Counted from the stretch's first letter, positions 1 to 9,401 are shown. The stretch: DNA of 64,000 nucleotides from an uncultured Prevotellaceae bacterium (GCA_945865175.1 CAMBDA010000001.1:62001-126000), one strand, 5' to 3'. Notes: generated from the letters alone by a model not told the origin. Program-made: numbers and translations.

Positions 1-524
1 TCCACCAGCCGTTTCTCGTCGGCCTCGGTCATGCGGCCGGCCATCTGCTCCATCTGTTGCAGGATTTCCGGCGTATAGCTCTCGGCCGCTCCCCTGCGCC
101 TCAGGATGCGGCAATCGAAATAGGCAAACTCAGCCTGATCGAAATAGAGCGACGAGGTGCCATCGGGATTGGGATGCTCCAGGTCGGTGCGTGCCCAGTC
201 GAGCACAGGCATGAAATTATAGCAGATGGTCTTGATGCCGCAGCGTCCCAGGTTGCGCAGGCTAGTGATATAGTTGGCAACGAGTTGGTCGCGGTCGGGG
301 CCGCCATACTTGATACTCTCGCTCACGGGCAGGCTTTCCACAACGCTCCATCTGAGTCCGTGATCCTCGATATACTGTTTCATTTTCATCACCTCCTCCT
401 GGCTCCACACCACGCCGGCCTTGATGTGGTGGAGCGATGTGACGATGCCTTCTACGCCAATCTGGCGCAGCATGTCCAGGGTGATTTTGTCGTTGGGGCC
501 GAACCAACGCCATGTCTTTTCCAT
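1..524 (-). CDS. uxuA: Mannonate dehydratase UxuA, C-terminus cut by window edge
   Basis: Mannonate dehydratase converts D-mannonate to 2-keto-3-deoxygluconate in glucuronate/galacturonate breakdown in the cytoplasm. About 174 N-terminal residues are visible. They begin MEKTWRWFGPND and include LHHI (start of the active-site half-barrel), WSVVESLPV and CYNFMPVLDWARTDL, all colinear with UxuA from other bacteria. The start is the ATG at 522-524; the stop lies outside the window. It follows an ExuT-like transporter on the same strand after 55 nt, so the two are probably one operon for hexuronate import and catabolism. The remaining roughly 55% of the protein cannot be checked. Confidence 0.95.
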   Translation of the reverse strand, partial: MEKTWRWFGPNDKITLDMLRQIGVEGIVTSLHHIKAGVVWSQEEVMKMKQYIEDHGLRWSVVESLPVSESIKYGGPDRDQLVANYITSLRNLGRCGIKTICYNFMPVLDWARTDLEHPNPDGTSSLYFDQAEFAYFDCRILRRRGAAESYTPEILQQMEQMAGRMTEADEKRLV

Positions 525-579
525 ACGATTATATAATTATACGAATATAATGGTTACATTAAAAAAATCGTGTTGCAAA

Positions 580-2028
580 TCATTCAAACGCCCGCTTGTA
601 CCGGGGCACCAGCGCCTTCAGCATCAGCCAGCCCAGGAGATAGGCCACAGCGCAGTAGCAGAAGATGATGAAGTAGCCCGCTGCCTTGCCCTCGAATCCG
701 CACAGCACCATGTGGGTGTTGCCAGCATAGTCGAAAAGGTGGCCGCTCACCTTGTTGATGACATACGAGCCTATGCCACCCGCCATGCCGTTGATGCCCG
801 TGATGGTACCGATGGCACGGGCAGGGAAGAGGTCGCTGGCCACGCTATACAGGTTGGCCGACCACGACTGGTGGGCGGCACCTGCCAGACCGATGAGCAC
901 CACCGGCCACCAATAGCTGTAGGTGCCCAGCGGCTGGGCCAGAATGGTGAACAGCGGGAAGATGGTGAAGCAGAACATGGCCTTGAGCCGTGCGTCGTAG
1001 GCATTCAGGCCCGTGCGTGCGATGATGAGCGTGGGCAGCTTGCCGCCCAGGAGCGACAGCATGGTGATGGCATAGAGCACAAAGAGGAGCATGATGGCCG
1101 TAGGGTCATCCGACTGCAGTTGGTACACGTCCGACAGGTAGGCCGGTGTCCAGAACAGGAAAAACCACCACACACCGTCGGTCACCAGCTTGGACAGAAA
1201 GATAGCCCATGTCTGTGGCACCCTCAGGATGCGGCTCAGCGGGATGGGCGGTTCGCTGGCGGCGGCCGGCTGTGCCGGTTGGTCGGCATCCTGGCGGATA
1301 TAGGCCAGTTCGGCTTCGTTCACACGGCTGCATTCGTGGGGTTTCTTGTACACCAGCAGCCATGCCCCTAGCCACACGAAGCCCAGGGCTCCGATGAGGA
1401 GGAAGGCCATTTCCCATCCGTTGCCCATTCCGGCTTGCTTGAAATACCGGGCAATGAGCGGAATGCTCAGAGGTGCCAGCAGGGCACCGATAGTGGATCC
1501 GCTGTTGAAGATGGCCGTAGCGTAGGCCCTGTCCTTCTTGGGGAAATATTCGGCCGTCACCTTCACGGCGGCGGGGAAGTTGCCGCTCTCGCCAATGGCC
1601 AGCACCACGCGCGATGCGATAAAGAACCATGCGCTCACGGTGCTGATGGTAAGGGCCATGGTGCCCGTGGCACGGAACAGTTCTTCGGTGCCGCCCAGGT
1701 TCAGGTGCCATATCGTGGCCAGCCCGCAGAGGGCGTGCATGCAGGCACCCGCCGACCATACGGCAATGGCGCACACATAGCCTTTCCGGGTTCCCACCCA
1801 GTCGATGAACCTTCCGCTGAAAATGTTGGCGATGGCATACACCAGCGCAAAGGTGGCCGCGATGTCGCCATAGTCGGCATCGGTCCAATGGAATTCGGGC
1901 TGGATAAAGTCTTTCCAGGTGAGCGACAGCACCTGACGGTCCATGTAGTTGATGGCTGTGGCCAGGAACAGCATGCTGCAGATGGTCCAGCGGTAGCGTG
2001 TGGCTACGGTCTTAGAGGGTTCTTTCAT
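580..2028 (-). CDS. MFS hexuronate transporter, ExuT-like
   Basis: Major facilitator superfamily permease of the anion:cation symporter type, 482 residues with about 12 hydrophobic segments. Residues 14-35 form TM1 ending in NYMDRQVLSL, which matches the ExuT/UhpT-like signature, followed by the FSGRFIDWVGTRKG loop typical of MFS proteins. The central cytoplasmic loop (about 220-255) is polar and Ala/Pro-rich. It lies directly upstream of uxuA, which supports hexuronate (glucuronate or galacturonate) as substrate; this is inference from context and family. A Bacteroidota -7 box lies about 36 nt upstream of the ATG. Confidence 0.88.
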   Translation of the reverse strand: MKEPSKTVATRYRWTICSMLFLATAINYMDRQVLSLTWKDFIQPEFHWTDADYGDIAATFALVYAIANIFSGRFIDWVGTRKGYVCAIAVWSAGACMHALCGLATIWHLNLGGTEELFRATGTMALTISTVSAWFFIASRVVLAIGESGNFPAAVKVTAEYFPKKDRAYATAIFNSGSTIGALLAPLSIPLIARYFKQAGMGNGWEMAFLLIGALGFVWLGAWLLVYKKPHECSRVNEAELAYIRQDADQPAQPAAASEPPIPLSRILRVPQTWAIFLSKLVTDGVWWFFLFWTPAYLSDVYQLQSDDPTAIMLLFVLYAITMLSLLGGKLPTLIIARTGLNAYDARLKAMFCFTIFPLFTILAQPLGTYSYWWPVVLIGLAGAAHQSWSANLYSVASDLFPARAIGTITGINGMAGGIGSYVINKVSGHLFDYAGNTHMVLCGFEGKAAGYFIIFCYCAVAYLLGWLMLKALVPRYKRAFE

Positions 2029-2063
2029 GATGTGTTTTTTCGTGTTTTTTTGTTATTGTCCCA

Positions 2064-2071
2064 CAAATTTA
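2064..2071 (-). promoter_or_regulatory. Probable -7 box for exuT-uxuA
   Basis: On the minus strand this reads TAAATTTG, a match to the Bacteroidota sigma-ABfr -7 consensus TAnnTTTG. It lies 36 nt upstream of the exuT ATG. No convincing TTTG element is found 19-21 nt further upstream, so it is a weaker promoter call. The 266-bp divergent gap to the HD gene holds nothing else I can identify. Confidence 0.5.
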
Positions 2072-2260
2072 TAAAAAAATTGTCTCCCGGCCTAGCGATT
2101 TTCCCTTTTTCTTTGCCTTTCCTGTTTTTTTCGTGTCTTTCTCCTGAAATACATGCTGAATGTGGTGAAGAAAGATGTCCAGGCCACGTTGCACATACAG
2201 TAAGGTGTGAATAAAACATAAATAATCGAGGGAGGATGGGCATGCTGAGGGATTATTGTG

Positions 2261-2268
2261 TATCTTTG
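2261..2268 (+). promoter_or_regulatory. -7 box for the HD-domain gene
   Basis: TATCTTTG matches TAnnTTTG. Transcription would start near 2275. This argues against the upstream TTG or ATG codons as translation starts and favours the ATG at 2295. Confidence 0.6.
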
Positions 2269-2294
2269 TGGAGTCAATGACAAGAACTTATCCT

Positions 2295-2846
2295 ATGACC
2301 GACCCATTAGAACTGATACATAACTATTATCGCAACCAGCCGGAGCTTGAAAAGACGCTTCTGGAACACAGCCGTATGGTGGCCACACGCGCCCTGGACA
2401 TCGTGAAGGGGCATCCGGAGTGGCGGGTGGACCCGGAATTCGTGTACGAGGCCGCCATGCTCCACGACATCGGCATCCTCTACACCGACGCTCCAGGCAT
2501 CCATTGTCGCGGCACACGCCCCTATCTCTCCCACGGCATCCTGGGCGGCAACATCCTGCGCCACCAGGGCCTCGTGCGCCATGCCAGAGTGGCCGAGCGG
2601 CACACGGGCACCGGGCTCACGGCCCAGCAGATTGCCCAGCGCGGGCTGCCCCTGCCCCAGGTGGACCTCATCCCCCTCTCGCTCGAGGAGCAAGTAGTGT
2701 GCTATGCCGACAAGTTCTATTCCAAATCGCGCCCCGGCATGGAGAAGACCTGCCAGCAGGTGGAGCATAGTCTGGCCAAGTTCGGCCCCCAGGGAGTGGC
2801 AATTTTCAGGCGATGGAGCCAAATGTTTGAGCAGAATAGCAGATAA
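2295..2846 (+). CDS. HD-domain phosphohydrolase family protein
   Basis: A 183-residue HD-superfamily protein. Likely metal ligands are His25, His57-Asp58 (AMLHDIGIL), His80 and His103 (AERHTG), the usual arrangement in HDIG phosphohydrolases. Such proteins hydrolyse phosphoester or nucleotide substrates; the substrate here is not known. The start at 2295 was chosen because the -7 box at 2261-2268 would leave no leader for earlier in-frame codons (TTG 2256, ATG 2277). It lies upstream of the LptD-like gene, which has its own promoter inside the intervening gap. Cytoplasmic, with no signal peptide. Confidence 0.8.
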   Translation: MTDPLELIHNYYRNQPELEKTLLEHSRMVATRALDIVKGHPEWRVDPEFVYEAAMLHDIGILYTDAPGIHCRGTRPYLSHGILGGNILRHQGLVRHARVAERHTGTGLTAQQIAQRGLPLPQVDLIPLSLEEQVVCYADKFYSKSRPGMEKTCQQVEHSLAKFGPQGVAIFRRWSQMFEQNSR

Positions 2847-2861
2847 TTCGGCAAAAAGCCG

Positions 2862-2869
2862 TATCTTTG
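2862..2869 (+). promoter_or_regulatory. -7 box for the lptD-like gene
   Basis: TATCTTTG lies 54 nt upstream of the GTG start at 2924. A TTTG at the right spacing is not evident. Confidence 0.5.
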
Positions 2870-2923
2870 CAGCCTCAAAACGTAAATGAACGCTTTCTAG
2901 CGCACATCAATTCATAGATTCGA

Positions 2924-5752
2924 GTGAAGAAAAAGTTCCTGACCCTACTGATGGTACTGTGTGCCCTGACAGCACTGTGGGCCGTGCCCGCAAAGTCCGC
3001 AGGCAGACCACAGCAGGATGCTGACAGCATAGCAGCCATGGACAGTGTGGCCATGGACAGCATAGCCATCGACAGCATGGCGCAGACAGATTCCCTCAAG
3101 GCCGATTCGGTGCCCTTGAGGGCCTACACCATTCTGCCCGATACCACGGTCCAGGACTCCGTGGCAGCCGACACCGTAAAGCGCAGCAGCTCGGCTCTGG
3201 ACATGCCCGTCACCTATTCGGCACAGGACTCCATCACCTTTGACTATGCCAACATGAGGGCCACCCTCTTCGGCGACAGCAAGGTGAACTACCAGAACCT
3301 GGAGCTCACGGCCGACCGCATAGACATGAGTATCGACAGCAGCCTGGTGCATGCCATGGGCACCCCCGACTCCACAGGAGCCGTGAAGGGAAAGCCCGTG
3401 TTCAAGCAGGGAGAGGACCAGTACGAGCCCGACAAGATTTCCTACAACTTCAAAACCGGAAAGGCCTTCATCTCGAATGTGTACACCGAACAGGGAGAGG
3501 GCTTCATGCAGAGCATCGACGGCAAGCGTGACTCCACGGGCGTGCTCTACGTGGAAAAAGCCAAGTATACCACCTGCAACGCCAAGCATCCCCATTTCTA
3601 TCTGGCCCTCACCCGCGCCAAGGTGCGCCCCGGCGAGGACGTGGTCTTCGGGCCGGCCAACCTATATGTGGAGGACGTGCCCCTGCCTCTGGCCATCCCC
3701 TACGGATTCTTTCCCTTCACCAGCAGCTACAGCAGCGGCGTAATCATGCCCACCTACGGCGACGAGTCGACCCGCGGCTTTTACCTGCGCGACGGCGGCT
3801 ACTACTTTGCCATCAGCGACAAGATGGATGCCACCGTGCTGGGCGAAATCTATACCAAGGGTTCCTGGGGCCTGTCGCTCCAGAGCAACTACGTGAAACG
3901 CTACCGCTTCAACGGCAACTTCCTCTTCAGCTACCAGGTGACCAAGGAGGGCGAGAAGAACATGCCCGACTACAACGTGAGCAAAAGCTTCAAACTCACA
4001 TGGAGCCACCGACAGGATTCCAAGGCCAACCCCTCACAGAGTTTCTCGGCCAGTGTGAACTTCGCCACCAGCAGCTATGAGCGAAACAACCTCACCAGCA
4101 TGTACAACCCCGAGAGCCTCACCCAGAGCACCCGCACCAGCAGCGTGTCGTACAGCAAGACATTCAACGACATCGGCCTCACGCTGAGCGGCACCTTCAA
4201 CCTAAGCCAGAACATGCGCGACAGCTCCATCGCCCTCACCCTGCCTACGCTCAACATCTCGCTCAACAAGTTCTACCCCCTGAAACGCAAGAAAATGGCG
4301 GGCAAGGAGCGATGGTACGAAAAGATATCCGTGGGCTACACGGGCACGCTCACCAACAGCATCAACACCAAAGAAAGCCTGCTTCTGAAAAGCAGCCTGA
4401 TTAAGGACTGGAAGAACGGCATGCGCCACCAGGTGCCCATCAACGCCACCTTCACCATCCTCGACTATATCAACGTGACGCCCAGTTTCTCGTTTACCGA
4501 CCGCACCTACACCAACAAGGTGATGCAGTCCTGGAACACCGAGGCCAATGCCCTGCAGCGCGACACGCTCTACGGCTTCTACAACGTGTACAACTACAGC
4601 CTCTCGCTGAACGCCAACACCAAGCTGTACGCCTTCTACACCCCCCTGCCGTGGTTTGGCGGCAAGAAGATACAGACCATCCGTCACGTCATCACACCCA
4701 CCGTGGGATTCAGCTATGCTCCCGACTTCGGCCAGTCCCGCTTCGGTTTCTGGGACTCCTACGTGAAGACCGATGCCAACGGCAATGTCTCCACCGTGGT
4801 GTATTCGCCCTACAGCAACGGTGCCTACGGCACGGCACCCCAGGGCAAGACAGGAAGCATCAACATGGACCTGAGCAACAACGTGGAGATGAAGGTGCGG
4901 TCGGACAAGGACAGCACGGGCTACCGCAAGATAAGCCTTATCGATGAGCTGGGTGCCAGCATGAGCTATAACATGGCGGCCAAGACCAAGCCCTGGAGCG
5001 ACCTGAACATGCGCATCCGCCTGAAGCTCACCAAGAGCTACACTTTCTCGCTGAATGCCGTCTTTGCCACCTATGCCTATGCCCTCGACGAGAACGGAAG
5101 CGTGTATGTGAGCGACAAGACGGAGTATTCGCAAGGCCGCTTCGGACGTTTCCAGGGCATGTCGCAGAACTTCTCCTATACCATCAACAACCAGACGTTC
5201 CAGAAACTCTTCGGGGGCAAGAAGGGGGATGACGGACAGAAGAACACGCAGGACGACGACGAGGACGACGAGGACACCGACCCCAACATGCAGAATGTGG
5301 ACCCCGACCGCCGCAAGGCGCGCGAGGGCGCTGAGGGACAGAAGACATCCAACAAGGTGGACGAGGACGGCTACCTCAAGTTCAGTCTACCATGGAGCTT
5401 CACCGTGAGCTACGGCGTGTCCATGAGGGAAAACACCTCGGCCAAGATCAACGTGAAGCGCATGCGCTATCCCTACAAACTCACCCACACGATGAACTTC
5501 TCGGGCAACCTGCGCATCTCCGAGGGATGGAACATCAATTTCTCCTCGGGTTACGACTTCAACTACCACAAACTGAGCATGACCACCATGTCGCTCAGCC
5601 GCGATCTCCATTGCTTCAGTATGAGCTGCAGCGTGGTAATCAGCCCCTACACCAGCTACAATTTCACCTTTGCTGCCAATGCCAGCACGCTCACCGATGC
5701 CCTGAAGTGGAAGAAGCAGAGTTCCTACAGCAGCAATATCGACTGGTACTGA
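2924..5752 (+). CDS. LptD/OstA-like LPS-assembly outer-membrane protein, Bacteroidota type
   Basis: A 942-residue outer-membrane protein. Residues 1-25 are a signal peptide. A low-complexity stretch of Asp-Ser repeats follows (about 30-60). An OstA/LptA-like domain (about 90-260, with YSAQDSITFDYANM and TADRID) precedes a long beta-barrel (about 260-942) with alternating aromatic strands and the barrel entry VPLPLAIPYGFFPF. These traits match the Bacteroidota putative LPS assembly protein LptD, which inserts lipopolysaccharide or lipooligosaccharide in the outer leaflet. Start codon is GTG, which keeps the signal peptide complete. An unusually acidic loop (about residues 770-795, Asp/Glu run) sits inside the barrel. 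It may share a transcript with the next lipoprotein gene (71-nt gap). Confidence 0.88.
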   Translation: MKKKFLTLLMVLCALTALWAVPAKSAGRPQQDADSIAAMDSVAMDSIAIDSMAQTDSLKADSVPLRAYTILPDTTVQDSVAADTVKRSSSALDMPVTYSAQDSITFDYANMRATLFGDSKVNYQNLELTADRIDMSIDSSLVHAMGTPDSTGAVKGKPVFKQGEDQYEPDKISYNFKTGKAFISNVYTEQGEGFMQSIDGKRDSTGVLYVEKAKYTTCNAKHPHFYLALTRAKVRPGEDVVFGPANLYVEDVPLPLAIPYGFFPFTSSYSSGVIMPTYGDESTRGFYLRDGGYYFAISDKMDATVLGEIYTKGSWGLSLQSNYVKRYRFNGNFLFSYQVTKEGEKNMPDYNVSKSFKLTWSHRQDSKANPSQSFSASVNFATSSYERNNLTSMYNPESLTQSTRTSSVSYSKTFNDIGLTLSGTFNLSQNMRDSSIALTLPTLNISLNKFYPLKRKKMAGKERWYEKISVGYTGTLTNSINTKESLLLKSSLIKDWKNGMRHQVPINATFTILDYINVTPSFSFTDRTYTNKVMQSWNTEANALQRDTLYGFYNVYNYSLSLNANTKLYAFYTPLPWFGGKKIQTIRHVITPTVGFSYAPDFGQSRFGFWDSYVKTDANGNVSTVVYSPYSNGAYGTAPQGKTGSINMDLSNNVEMKVRSDKDSTGYRKISLIDELGASMSYNMAAKTKPWSDLNMRIRLKLTKSYTFSLNAVFATYAYALDENGSVYVSDKTEYSQGRFGRFQGMSQNFSYTINNQTFQKLFGGKKGDDGQKNTQDDDEDDEDTDPNMQNVDPDRRKAREGAEGQKTSNKVDEDGYLKFSLPWSFTVSYGVSMRENTSAKINVKRMRYPYKLTHTMNFSGNLRISEGWNINFSSGYDFNYHKLSMTTMSLSRDLHCFSMSCSVVISPYTSYNFTFAANASTLTDALKWKKQSSYSSNIDWY

Positions 5753-5823
5753 CCCTCTCCCATGCATACAATAATTTATTAATAAACATCAATCCCAGAC
5801 AAACAACAAAAAGAAACATTATT

Positions 5824-6549
5824 ATGAAGAAATCCCTTTTTATCTGTTCCGTCCTGCTCGGAAGCGCATGGATGGCCTCATGTGGCGAAAACGATGTACA
5901 CGAACTGTGGGTGGGCTACCCTAATGGAATAAGCACCCTGTATGCCGACGACACCCAGGACAGCATCGGTTTCTACACCTACGACAGCTGGAGGGTGACC
6001 CCCATGGCATCCTGGATTAGCATGGTGGGCAACAACAGCGGCAACCTGGTGCACGACAACTTCAAGCGCTACTACGTATGCACCGAACTGAAGATGGAAC
6101 GCAACACCACAGGCCGTTCCCGTCTGGGCACGGTGCTGGTGAGCTCGTACGACTACCAAGCCTCCGGCATCTACCTGCAGCTGGGCACCCTCAACATCTC
6201 CCATCCCCAATACACAATCAAGAACTTCCTGCAAAATACCTATCTGCCCGACTCAGTGGCCTATGCCATCAACGACAGTTCCTTCGTGACGGCCGACTCC
6301 ATCTGCTTCAACGTGAAGCAATCCTGGACCCTTGCCTTCAAGGACGGCCAGCAGCCCCAATGGGTGAAGCTCTCCAGCACACAAGGCTATGCCGGCAAGA
6401 ACCAGGTAGACCTCACCTTTGAGGAGAACCCCGACACCACAGCCCGCACCACCACCCTGGTGCTGCAGAGCGGCGGCATCTGCAACGAAATAGACATCCG
6501 CCAGCTGGGCCTCAAGCTGAAGACCGACGACGAGCAGCAGCAGAAATGA
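5824..6549 (+). CDS. Lipoprotein with C-terminal BACON-like domain
   Basis: A 241-residue lipoprotein. The signal peptide ends in a lipobox at about residues 17-20 (MASC, Cys20). The first 150 residues are beta-rich with no recognised family. Residues about 155-235 (SWTLAFKDG, WVKLSSTQGYAGKN, VDLTFEENPD, TTTLVLQSGG, IDIRQLG) have the strand pattern of BACON/BACON-2 immunoglobulin-like domains common in Bacteroidales surface lipoproteins. The stop overlaps the SGNH hydrolase start by 4 nt (ATGA), so the two are translationally coupled and probably act together at the envelope. The domain name is a pattern match, not a search result. Confidence 0.75.
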   Translation: MKKSLFICSVLLGSAWMASCGENDVHELWVGYPNGISTLYADDTQDSIGFYTYDSWRVTPMASWISMVGNNSGNLVHDNFKRYYVCTELKMERNTTGRSRLGTVLVSSYDYQASGIYLQLGTLNISHPQYTIKNFLQNTYLPDSVAYAINDSSFVTADSICFNVKQSWTLAFKDGQQPQWVKLSSTQGYAGKNQVDLTFEENPDTTARTTTLVLQSGGICNEIDIRQLGLKLKTDDEQQQK

Positions 6550-7706
6550 CAGAGCCTAAAGGGAAATATACCAAGTGGGTGGCCTGCTGGGGCAACGCCA
6601 CCTCCATCACCGACCGCCGCGAGGCCGTGTATGCCAAGGACATCACCCTGCGCTACCCCGTGAAGATGTGCTTCGGGGGCGACCGCCTGCGCCTGCGCTT
6701 CTCCAACCTCACGGGCACCGAGCCCGTAAGGCTTACCCGCGTATGGGTGGCCAGACTTTCAACCCGTGACGGACGCCAGGAGCTGCCCGTCACCCTTCAG
6801 GGCCACACCTGCGTGCCCATCCGCCCCGGCGAGGAGGTGGTTACCGACGAGGTGCCGCTTTCCGTGGAGCCGGGCGACAGGCTAGAGGTGAGCATCTACC
6901 TGGGCGAGGTGACCCAGATGAACGCCGGCACGCTGGTGACAGGACCACTCTCGCAGGGTTTCTATGCTTACGGTGACTTTGCCGAGTGTGAAGAGTTGCC
7001 CCTCCAGTTGACCCGTAAGACCAACTGGTTCTATTTCCTAAACACCATCGACATCCACACGCTCCCGCAGAACCGTGCCCTGGTGTGCTACGGCGACTCC
7101 ATCACGGCCCAGAGCTGGCCCGATTTTCTAACCCTGCGTGCCTGGGAGAATGGGTGGCGCCATGTGGCCGTCATCCGCCGTGCGGTGTGCGGCACGCGCA
7201 TCCTGCGGCAATACGACTGTATCACCTATCAGGCCTACGGGCTCAAGGGATCCGTACGTTTTCCCATCGAGATGAATGTGGCGGGTGCCAGGGATGTAAT
7301 CATCCAGCATGGCATCAACGACATCATCCATCCCGTAGGCGTGGAGGTGAACCCGTTCCGCCCGTGGTCCGACATGCCTTCGCTTTCCGACCTCGTGGAG
7401 GGCACCTCCCACCTCTATGTGGACCATGCGCGCACACTGGGCCTGCATGTATGGAGCGGCACACTGCTCCCCATCCACGGTTGGCGCACCTATACGCCCG
7501 AGCGTGACCACCTGCGCCAGCAGTTCAACCAATGGCTCCGCACCTCTCCTCTCTTCGACGGTTGTGTGGATTTCGACATGGCCCTGCGCCATCCCTCCTG
7601 TCCCTCCCGCTTTGCCGACGGCTTCGATTCGGGCGACCATCTCCATCCCAGCGAGGAAGCCTACAAAGCCATGGCCCTCCAGGTACCCGAGCAACTGCTC
7701 GTCTGA
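6546..7706 (+). CDS. SGNH/GDSL-family hydrolase (probable esterase)
   Basis: A 386-residue SGNH hydrolase. Residues 1-150 form a beta-rich N-terminal domain. The catalytic domain begins about 175 with block I YGDSITA (nucleophile Ser185). Gly256 and Asn258 in HGINDI supply the oxyanion hole, and Asp364/His367 in GDHLHPSEEA complete the triad. This layout matches secreted SGNH esterases that deacylate carbohydrates or other esters. No signal peptide is visible, and the ATGA overlap with the preceding lipoprotein gene fixes the start. Cellular location and substrate are therefore uncertain. A cytoplasmic deacylase or an atypically exported enzyme are both possible. Confidence 0.85.
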   Translation: MTEPKGKYTKWVACWGNATSITDRREAVYAKDITLRYPVKMCFGGDRLRLRFSNLTGTEPVRLTRVWVARLSTRDGRQELPVTLQGHTCVPIRPGEEVVTDEVPLSVEPGDRLEVSIYLGEVTQMNAGTLVTGPLSQGFYAYGDFAECEELPLQLTRKTNWFYFLNTIDIHTLPQNRALVCYGDSITAQSWPDFLTLRAWENGWRHVAVIRRAVCGTRILRQYDCITYQAYGLKGSVRFPIEMNVAGARDVIIQHGINDIIHPVGVEVNPFRPWSDMPSLSDLVEGTSHLYVDHARTLGLHVWSGTLLPIHGWRTYTPERDHLRQQFNQWLRTSPLFDGCVDFDMALRHPSCPSRFADGFDSGDHLHPSEEAYKAMALQVPEQLLV

Positions 7707-7738
7707 GCACACCGCGTTTGTTCTGGCTCCGTGCGGAG

Positions 7739-8251
7739 CTACCTGATGTTGATACGCACGGAGCCCTTGCTCTGGCCGCCCGTCACATTGCTGGTGACAG
7801 GACGGATGTAACCATTGGCCACAGTACCCGATGACGTATCGCTTCCGTCGTAGCGGTTGTCGCCCTGCGCGCTATACTGATAGTCCCCCACAAAGGTCAC
7901 CACCACACTCGTGGCACTGTCGGGGACATAGAACCTGAACTGCGGATCCTCGGGCTCCACATCATAGCACACGTCCTGATACGTGGGGTCACATTCCACA
8001 CGGCCTGTGCCGTTCTGCGTGGCATAGTCGTAGTAATAGCTCCATTTGTACCTGGCATGATAGATGAGTTCTCCCTTCTTGGACTGACGGGCAAATACCG
8101 TCACCGAATCACAGGGACTTGCCGTTTGGGGAGCTTCGAATCCCTCGAAAAGAGGCATATAGGAATGCGTGTCGGACTCGGAGCAGGACGTGGCCAATGC
8201 ACCCAGGCCCATGCAGACTGCTGCTGCAAAAGACAAATAAGTTTTCTTCAT
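7739..8251 (-). CDS. Small lipoprotein, unknown function
   Basis: A 170-residue protein with a signal peptide and lipobox near residues 19-23 (ATSC, Cys23). The mature part is beta-rich, with several Tyr/Trp residues (KWSYYYDYATQ) and a Gly/Ser-rich C-terminus; no family is recognised. Its ATG overlaps the maf stop (ATGA), so it is the last gene of the nitroreductase-DUF2520-kdsC-maf run. Whether it belongs functionally with those cytoplasmic enzymes is unclear. Confidence 0.75.
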   Translation of the reverse strand: MKKTYLSFAAAVCMGLGALATSCSESDTHSYMPLFEGFEAPQTASPCDSVTVFARQSKKGELIYHARYKWSYYYDYATQNGTGRVECDPTYQDVCYDVEPEDPQFRFYVPDSATSVVVTFVGDYQYSAQGDNRYDGSDTSSGTVANGYIRPVTSNVTGGQSKGSVRINIR

Positions 8252-8826
8252 ATAATGATATTCAATTTCTTTAGTTCTGTATAAAGGAGTTGCACAGGCA
8301 GCCCCATGACATTATAGAACGACCCTTCGAGCCGTGTCACACCAATGTAGCCAATCCATTCCTGTATGCCGTAGGCACCCGCCTTGTCCAGAGGAGAGAA
8401 GCGATCCACGTAGCTGCGGATTTCCTCCTCACTAAGCGGAGCAAAGGTGACATGGGTGAGACTGGAGAACGAACGCGTCCATTGGGATGTGGTGAGGGCC
8501 ACGCCTGTCACCACCTGATGCGTGTGTCCGCTGAGCAGACGCAGCATCCTGCATGCATCCTCAGCATCCACAGGCTTTCCCAGCACCTGGCCGTCAAGCC
8601 ACACGATGGTGTCGGCCGTGATGAGCAGCTGGTCATCGGCCAGCGTGTAGCCCTTGGCCTTCTGGAGGGCGATATGCTGGGGAATCTGTTCGCAAGATAG
8701 CCCTAATGGAAACGTTTCGTCGATGCCCGGGGCTGCCACCACCTCAAAAGTGAGTCCCAGCGACTGGAGCAGCTCGCGCCTGCGCGGAGAGGCCGAGCCA
8801 AGCAATATTTTCTTTGTTGTGTTCAT
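8248..8826 (-). CDS. maf: Maf-family nucleoside triphosphate pyrophosphatase
   Basis: A 192-residue Maf protein, a house-cleaning pyrophosphatase that removes non-canonical nucleoside triphosphates and is linked to septum formation. The N-terminal signature GSASPRRRELL is at 10-20 and the catalytic Asp72 lies in ITADTIVW. The SGHTHQVVTGVAL and DKAGAYGIQ motifs follow. Length is normal for the family. It follows the KdsC-like gene by 22 nt and overlaps the lipoprotein gene by 4 nt. Confidence 0.93.
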   Translation of the reverse strand: MNTTKKILLGSASPRRRELLQSLGLTFEVVAAPGIDETFPLGLSCEQIPQHIALQKAKGYTLADDQLLITADTIVWLDGQVLGKPVDAEDACRMLRLLSGHTHQVVTGVALTTSQWTRSFSSLTHVTFAPLSEEEIRSYVDRFSPLDKAGAYGIQEWIGYIGVTRLEGSFYNVMGLPVQLLYTELKKLNIII

Positions 8827-8848
8827 AACTGTCTGATGTAATGCTGTG

Positions 8849-9367
8849 CTACCATCCGAAAGCCTTGCGGTCGGCCATCCATTTGTCCTGTGCCTTCAGC
8901 ACCTGCTCCACCACATCGCGGCCACATCCATAGCCGCCCTTGCGGGGGCTCACATACAGGCTTATGCCGATAATCTCAGGAGCAGCGTCGGCCGGCGCAC
9001 AGGGGCAGCCACACCTGCACATCACCTCGTAGTCGGGGATGTCGTCACCCATATAGAGCACCTCCTCGTCGGCAAGGCCGTACTTCTGCATCAGCTGTTC
9101 GTAGACTGTGAGCTTCACCGAGCATCCGAGAAAAACGTCCGTGATGCCCAAGCCCTCATACCTGTGGCGCACTGCCTCCACGCGCCCACCCGTAATGATG
9201 GCCACATGCAGTCCCTGCTTCACAGCCAGCTGGAGCGCATATCCGTCCTTGATGTTCACCGTTCGCATGGGAGTGCCCTCATGGTCCATCCCGATGGTTT
9301 CGGCACTCAGCACCCCGTCAATATCGAAGATGAGTGCCTTTATTTTCTTCAGGTCATAGTTGATCAT
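8849..9367 (-). CDS. KdsC-like HAD phosphatase (KDO-8-phosphate phosphatase)
   Basis: A 172-residue HAD hydrolase of the cap-less KdsC type. Motif I FDIDGV carries Asp15 and Asp17, motif II is IITGG, and motif III is [11 protein letters not shown]. The C-terminus [16 protein letters not shown] matches KdsC, whose reaction is dephosphorylation of KDO-8-P to KDO for lipid A core synthesis. A related sugar-phosphate substrate is possible. It sits between the DUF2520 and maf genes in an order common in Bacteroidales. Confidence 0.88.
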   Translation of the reverse strand: MINYDLKKIKALIFDIDGVLSAETIGMDHEGTPMRTVNIKDGYALQLAVKQGLHVAIITGGRVEAVRHRYEGLGITDVFLGCSVKLTVYEQLMQKYGLADEEVLYMGDDIPDYEVMCRCGCPCAPADAAPEIIGISLYVSPRKGGYGCGRDVVEQVLKAQDKWMADRKAFGW

Positions 9368-9401
9368 GCTTGTTGGTATCTGTTGTTTCTGTTCGTTGTC
9401 A

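Noticed and set aside
2256..2294. Upstream TTG or ATG starts for the HD gene
   Set aside because: They overlap or immediately follow the -7 box, leaving no transcript for them.
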